Of a stretch of 64,000 nucleotides of DNA, positions 60,314 to 64,000 are shown piece by piece (position 1 is the first letter of the stretch; each line of letters starts with the position of its first letter). Under the pieces are notes generated by a model. It was given only the letters and a program-made list of their open reading frames with translations, made no database searches and was not told the DNA's origin. The DNA lies in contig CP166130.1 in the NCBI GenBank assembly GCA_041228335.1, forward strand, positions 1,388,638 to 1,452,637, in the 5' to 3' direction. The stretch is from Alphaproteobacteria bacterium LSUCC0684. Its GTDB lineage: Bacteria > Pseudomonadota > Alphaproteobacteria > Puniceispirillales > UBA1172. A program made the translations under genes and the position numbers.

Positions 60314-61653
60314 CAGGCTGTCTCTCCATTGAGCCGTGCGAGGATACGTGCCCGTCCCATGACCGGCAGAAGACCGGCAAGTTCAGGCCCCGATGCCTGC
60401 CCGGTCAGCGCCAGCCGCAAGGGCATGAAAAGTGCCTTTCCCTTTTTGCCTGTGGCTTCCGTTATGGCCTTTGTCCAGATACCCCAGGTGGTTCCATCAG
60501 GCTCACCCTCCGGCAGGGCAGATATCGCCGCCGCCAGGAGATCTCCGTCTTCAAGCTGAGGTTTGAGCGGCTCTGTCGCCATATGAAAGAGCCTGGCCGT
60601 ATCTTCGAGACGGTCGATATTTCCGCGCACCGCCTCCCAGAAGCCAGCGCCACCGCCAACACCCAGAGCCTCAAGCCTCTTTTCAACCGACGTAAAAGGC
60701 ATGCCATTCAACACACGGCTATTGACGAGTTTAAGTTCTGCCGGATCAAAACGCGGGGTGGCGCGGCCAAACCTGCTTATATCAAAACCTTCAATAAGCT
60801 CCTGCATCGATTGGCGAGCCTCAACGGGGTCAGCGGTTCCGATCCGCGCCAGCAGGCTGGCAATGGCCATGGCCTCAATCCCGTCTTCACGCAGACTGCC
60901 AATCGAAAGCGAGCCAAGGCGTTTCGAAAGCCCCTCTCCATCGGCCCCGGCCAATAGCGCGAAATGCCCCATTTCAGGGGGCGTTGCGCCAAGTGCCTCG
61001 AACAGCTGGATCTGGGCGGCGGAATTCGTGGTGTGATCTTCACCCCTGAGGATATGGGTAACGCCGTGATCGCGATCATCCACCACCGATGCAAGGGTAT
61101 AGATCACCCGTCCATCTGCCCGCAGGATCACCGGATCCGACAAGGACGAGGTAGGCACGCTGACTTCCCCTCGAACAAGATCATTCCACATCACGGTTGT
61201 GTCGTCGAGCCTGAACCGGTAATGCGGCTTCTCGCCGGCGGCTTCACGGCGGGCAATGTCTTCGGGGCTGAGCGAAAGCGCCGCCCGGTCATAGACCGGT
61301 GGACGCCCGGCCGCCAGCTGGGATTTGCGCTTGAGCGAGAGCTCTTCCTGGGTTTCAAAACATTTATAGGCCCGGCCCGTGGAAAGCAGATATTCAAGCG
61401 CATCGGCATAATGGGAAAGCCGTGACGACTGCCGATCCTCCCTGTCCCACTCCATCCCCAACCATTTGAGATCAGCCCGGATCGAGGCTTCGTATTCCGG
61501 GGTTGATCTCTCATCATCGGTATCATCAATCCGAAGCATGAAATCGCCGCCGGTCGCCCGGGCAAAAAGAAAATTCACCAGCGCAGTTCGCATATTGCCA
61601 ACATGGAGGTTGCCTGTCGGGCTCGGGGCGAAACGGACAAGAGTTCGGGTCAT
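60313..61653 (-). CDS. gltX: Glutamyl-tRNA synthetase (DDTD-type paralogue)
   Basis: A 446-residue class I synthetase. VRFAPSPTGNLHVGNMRTALVN carries the HIGH-like signature and ELSLKRK and GEGLSKRLGSLS the KMSKS-like one (LSKR). The acidic-loop reads RIDDTDDERS, where many GluRS have EDTD. Alphaproteobacteria often have two gltX genes, and the DDTD form next to cysS is usually the second copy. Whether it charges tRNA-Glu, tRNA-Gln or both is not readable. It overlaps nadE at its start (61650-61653) and cysS at its end. Confidence 0.93.
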   Translation of the reverse strand: MTRTLVRFAPSPTGNLHVGNMRTALVNFLFARATGGDFMLRIDDTDDERSTPEYEASIRADLKWLGMEWDREDRQSSRLSHYADALEYLLSTGRAYKCFETQEELSLKRKSQLAAGRPPVYDRAALSLSPEDIARREAAGEKPHYRFRLDDTTVMWNDLVRGEVSVPTSSLSDPVILRADGRVIYTLASVVDDRDHGVTHILRGEDHTTNSAAQIQLFEALGATPPEMGHFALLAGADGEGLSKRLGSLSIGSLREDGIEAMAIASLLARIGTADPVEARQSMQELIEGFDISRFGRATPRFDPAELKLVNSRVLNGMPFTSVEKRLEALGVGGGAGFWEAVRGNIDRLEDTARLFHMATEPLKPQLEDGDLLAAAISALPEGEPDGTTWGIWTKAITEATGKKGKALFMPLRLALTGQASGPELAGLLPVMGRARILARLNGETA

Positions 61654-63320
61654 CTGCCTTCTCCGGCAAGAGGGTAACGGTTGGTAATCGGAAAGCGTCG
61701 ATCGCGGGTAAAGGCGCGACGCGTCACTTTGGGGCCGGGCGCGGCCTGACGGCGTTTATATTCAGCCCGCATCAGCATCCGGGCACATCGCCTTACATCA
61801 TCCTCGTTGAAACCTTCGCCGATCAGTTGATCCACCGAGGACTGCTTTTCAACAAGACCTTTCATGATGGCATCAAGCATCTCATAATCCGGCAGACTGT
61901 CGCTGTCTTTCTGATCCGGGCGGAGCTCGGCTGAAGGTGGACGCGTGATGATCCGTTCGGGGATAACTTCGCCTTTTGGCCCCAGCGCCCCGCGGGGCTG
62001 AACGGAATTGCGAAACCGGCAGAGATCAAACACCCTTGTTTTCCAGACATCGATAAGCGGCGCATAGCCGCCGCACATATCACCATAAAGCGTAGCGTAG
62101 CCGGTGGCATATTCGGATTTGTTTCCGGTGCTGAGCAGCAGCTGCCCCGTCGTGTTCGAGATGCTCATCAAGGCAAGCCCGCGCAGCCGGGACTGGAGAT
62201 TTTCCCGGGCAAGACTGGCATCACCTGCGGCAAACGGAGCTTCAAGCATTGCATCAATGGCGACCATGGCGGGATTGATATCGATATTATCAAGGCGGAT
62301 ACCAAGATTTGCCGCAAGCAGCGCGGCATCATCAAGGCTGATCTGGCTTGTATAGGGTGATGGCATCATCACGGCATCCACCCGGTCAGCCCCGAGCGCA
62401 TCGACCGCAAGCACCGCCACAAGCGCGCTGTCGATACCGCCGGAAAGACCGAGAATGACACGCTCAAACCCGTTCTTTTCCACGTAATCCCTGATCCCGA
62501 GCATGAGGCAGCGCCAGATGGCGAGATTGCCCTCATCAGGTTTGTGGACAGGCCCTTCCAGACGCCAGCCATCGGCGCCTTTACGAGCCTCGATCAAGGT
62601 GACGGATTCCGTAAAACACGGCAGGTAAGCGGCGATCCTGCCGCCCGGGTTGATGGCAAAAGATGCCCCGTCAAAGACCTGATCATCCTGACCGCCCACC
62701 AGATTGACATAGATGAGCGGCAACCCGCTTTCGCTGACCCTTGCCACTGCCGCCATCATGCGGTCATCGATCTTGCCTTCCTCAAAAGGTGACCCGTTGC
62801 AGGAGATCAGCATCTCGGCGCCGGATTCCTCAAGACATTCAACGAGATCCGCATGCCACATATCCTCACAGACGGGCAGACCAAGCCGCACGCCACGGAC
62901 CATCACCGGGCCAGGCATTTCGCCTGGAATGAAATTCCGTGGATCATCGAAAACACCTGTCCGCGGCAATCTTGCCTTGTCACGAACACCGATGATCTCA
63001 CCGCCATCAAGCACATAAACCGAATTCCGGATGAAGCCCTTTTCATCACGGCGTGGCGCCCCGACGATGATCCCGGGGCCGCCATCACTTGTGGCGGCGG
63101 CGAGCATCCCCACTGTTTCCTCGACCTTTTCAAGAAAGCCTTCGACCTGAACAAGATCATCCACCTGATAGCCGCTGAGATAGACTTCCGGCGCAACGAT
63201 GATATCCGCACCCTGCGCCATGGCCGTCTTGCGGGCATCGAGCAGTTTGCGGGCATTTCCCGTAATATCGCCAACCGTGGAATTCAGTTGGGCCATGGCA
63301 AAGAGAAGCGTATCGGTCAT
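61650..63320 (-). CDS. nadE: NAD+ synthase (glutamine-hydrolysing)
   Basis: A 556-residue two-domain enzyme that amidates nicotinic acid adenine dinucleotide. The N-terminal nitrilase-like glutaminase domain has the Glu-Lys-Cys triad in IVAPEVYLSGY (Glu), RDKARLPRTGVFDD (Lys) and LPVCEDMWHA (Cys). The C-terminal synthetase has the P-loop LGLSGGIDSALVA and STGNKSEYATGYATLYGDM. It opens the series nadE-gltX-cysS-cimA-trmJ and overlaps gltX by four bases. Confidence 0.95.
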   Translation of the reverse strand: MTDTLLFAMAQLNSTVGDITGNARKLLDARKTAMAQGADIIVAPEVYLSGYQVDDLVQVEGFLEKVEETVGMLAAATSDGGPGIIVGAPRRDEKGFIRNSVYVLDGGEIIGVRDKARLPRTGVFDDPRNFIPGEMPGPVMVRGVRLGLPVCEDMWHADLVECLEESGAEMLISCNGSPFEEGKIDDRMMAAVARVSESGLPLIYVNLVGGQDDQVFDGASFAINPGGRIAAYLPCFTESVTLIEARKGADGWRLEGPVHKPDEGNLAIWRCLMLGIRDYVEKNGFERVILGLSGGIDSALVAVLAVDALGADRVDAVMMPSPYTSQISLDDAALLAANLGIRLDNIDINPAMVAIDAMLEAPFAAGDASLARENLQSRLRGLALMSISNTTGQLLLSTGNKSEYATGYATLYGDMCGGYAPLIDVWKTRVFDLCRFRNSVQPRGALGPKGEVIPERIITRPPSAELRPDQKDSDSLPDYEMLDAIMKGLVEKQSSVDQLIGEGFNEDDVRRCARMLMRAEYKRRQAAPGPKVTRRAFTRDRRFPITNRYPLAGEGR

Positions 63321-63440
63321 AGCCGTTATGTATCCTCTTTATGGGGAATTATCAAAGGAAACCGTCATCCATGTTGCGGCGGCGATGTTTCCATGCAAGG
63401 CTTTAATCATCAACAGGTATTCAATACAGGAAAATCCATC

Positions 63441-63740
63441 ATGGCAAAAGGATATCTCGTCGGCACCATCACCGTCACCGACCCGGATGCGTATAAACCC
63501 TATATGGAAAACACCTCCCGCCTGGTGGCGAAATATGGCGGCAGATACCTCATTCGCGGCGGCGACATGACCGTGGCGGAGGGCCAGATCGACCATGACC
63601 GTGTTGTCGTCATCGAATTCGGCAGCATGGAGGCGCTTCAAAACTTCTACAATGACCCTGAATACGCGGAAGTGAAGAAGATCAGGCAGGCAAATTCCCG
63701 TGGCGTCATCATGAAGGTTACCGGCGTGGAAAGCGACTGA
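63441..63740 (+). CDS. DUF1330 family protein
   Basis: A 99-residue protein with the dimeric ferredoxin-like DUF1330 fold. KGYLVGTITVTDPDAYKPYMENT is the start, AKYGGRYLIRGG and a VVIEFGSMEALQNFYNDPEYAEVKKIRQ segment are characteristic. The family has no established activity. The frame stays open far upstream into the nadE region, but the ATG at 63441 fits the family length and has AGGA ahead. It is convergent with the pncB-like gene end. Confidence 0.9.
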   Translation: MAKGYLVGTITVTDPDAYKPYMENTSRLVAKYGGRYLIRGGDMTVAEGQIDHDRVVVIEFGSMEALQNFYNDPEYAEVKKIRQANSRGVIMKVTGVESD

Positions 63741-63759
63741 GCCAAGATCCAGGGCCAGA

Positions 63760-64000
63760 TTAGGACGGGATCAGGAATTCTCGACCTGTTTTGACCCGGT
63801 AGACCCCATCATAGGAAATAATATCTGCAGTAGCATAGGTCTCGGACCATTTTTCCGGCAGATACGAGCCGGTGCCGATGAGATTGACGGGCGCCTCAGC
63901 GAGCGCAAAAACCCGGCATTTTTCCGGATCAAAACCGCTTGAGCACACGATCTTGACATCAGGAAATCCGGCAGCGTCAAGTTGTTCCCTCAGATGCCAA
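63760..64000 (-). CDS. Nicotinate phosphoribosyltransferase, C-terminal part
   Basis: About 80 codons from the 3' end of a gene running off the window. The part visible begins LREQLDAAGFPDVKIVCSSGFDPEKC and continues LAEAPVNLIGTGSYLPEKWSETYATADIISYDGVYRVKTGRE, which fits the C-terminal barrel of nicotinate phosphoribosyltransferase (PncB), including the KIV-SSGFD strand and the GTGS-type loop. That enzyme makes nicotinate mononucleotide in the same pathway that nadE completes. The N-terminal part cannot be seen, so the assignment is tentative. Confidence 0.7.
   Translation of the reverse strand, partial: WHLREQLDAAGFPDVKIVCSSGFDPEKCRVFALAEAPVNLIGTGSYLPEKWSETYATADIISYDGVYRVKTGREFLIPS

Noticed and set aside
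62853-63440. A 196-codon in-frame extension upstream of the DUF1330 gene
   Set aside because: It runs antisense through nadE, has shadow composition, and the DUF1330 family is about 95-100 residues long, fitting the ATG at 63441.

Overview
The window reads as a gene-dense piece of an alphaproteobacterial chromosome. The evidence is the set of families typical of that class (DUF2794, DUF3126, DUF1489, an rlmE-guaB-guaA run, a GluRS of the DDTD type next to cysS, a bamB neighbour of YfgM type). Base composition is moderately GC-rich throughout, apart from one AT-rich insert. The amine-oriented catabolism (a trimethylamine-methyltransferase-family protein, a dimethylglycine-dehydrogenase-like flavoprotein, an omega-aminotransferase, a GMC dehydrogenase) suggests a free-living, perhaps marine heterotroph of SAR116 or Rhodospirillales type. 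That placement is inference, not something the sequence proves.

Layout. 1-2132: end of a bamB/TPR operon and two small alphaproteobacterial DUF genes. 2198-3855: an FkbM methyltransferase, then an AT-rich insert with a SnoaL-like gene and a displaced copy of the last guaA codons, which looks like the scar of a guaA-targeting integrative element. 3856-12365: a tight minus-strand run read in the order MFP, RND pump, hisI, rlmE, guaB, guaA. 12611-18241: MATE exporter, glnE and an MFS carrier on the plus strand. 18305-21631: DUF1489, mgtE and an ScfR-type (short-chain acyl-CoA) regulator on the minus strand.

22011-31518: a catabolic and cofactor block. An alcohol dehydrogenase and an enolase-superfamily protein run on the plus strand. 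An MttB-like methyltransferase and a GcvT-type flavoprotein form a minus-strand pair. The corrinoid nucleotide-loop genes cobU-cobT-cobS and a histidine phosphatase start divergently from that pair. 31515-35562: hpf, a 2OG-oxygenase-like gene, an aminotransferase, an SDR, a 50-codon membrane protein with a TTG start, and a gamma-glutamylcyclotransferase-like gene. 35710-44955: GMC oxidoreductase, flavin reductases, an FAD/NAD(P) protein, YcgN, an HD hydrolase, a kappa-class isomerase, apt with an MTA/SAH-nucleosidase-like partner, tRNA-Leu(UAA) and a rhomboid protease. 44981-54259: cinA, sfsA, map, radC, then the purine run purB-purC-purS-purQ-purL followed by bolA-grxD. 54250-64000: GNAT, a DMT carrier, rpsD with leader and terminator, the minus-strand series nadE-gltX-cysS-cimA-trmJ, a DUF1330 gene and the end of a pncB-like gene.

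Together the genes cover purine synthesis and salvage (guaBA, purBCSQL, apt plus nucleosidase), late cobalamin assembly, NAD synthesis and translation. The accessory part is mainly one putative methylated-amine module and one decayed guaA island. No CRISPR array, complete prophage, integrase or transposase was seen.
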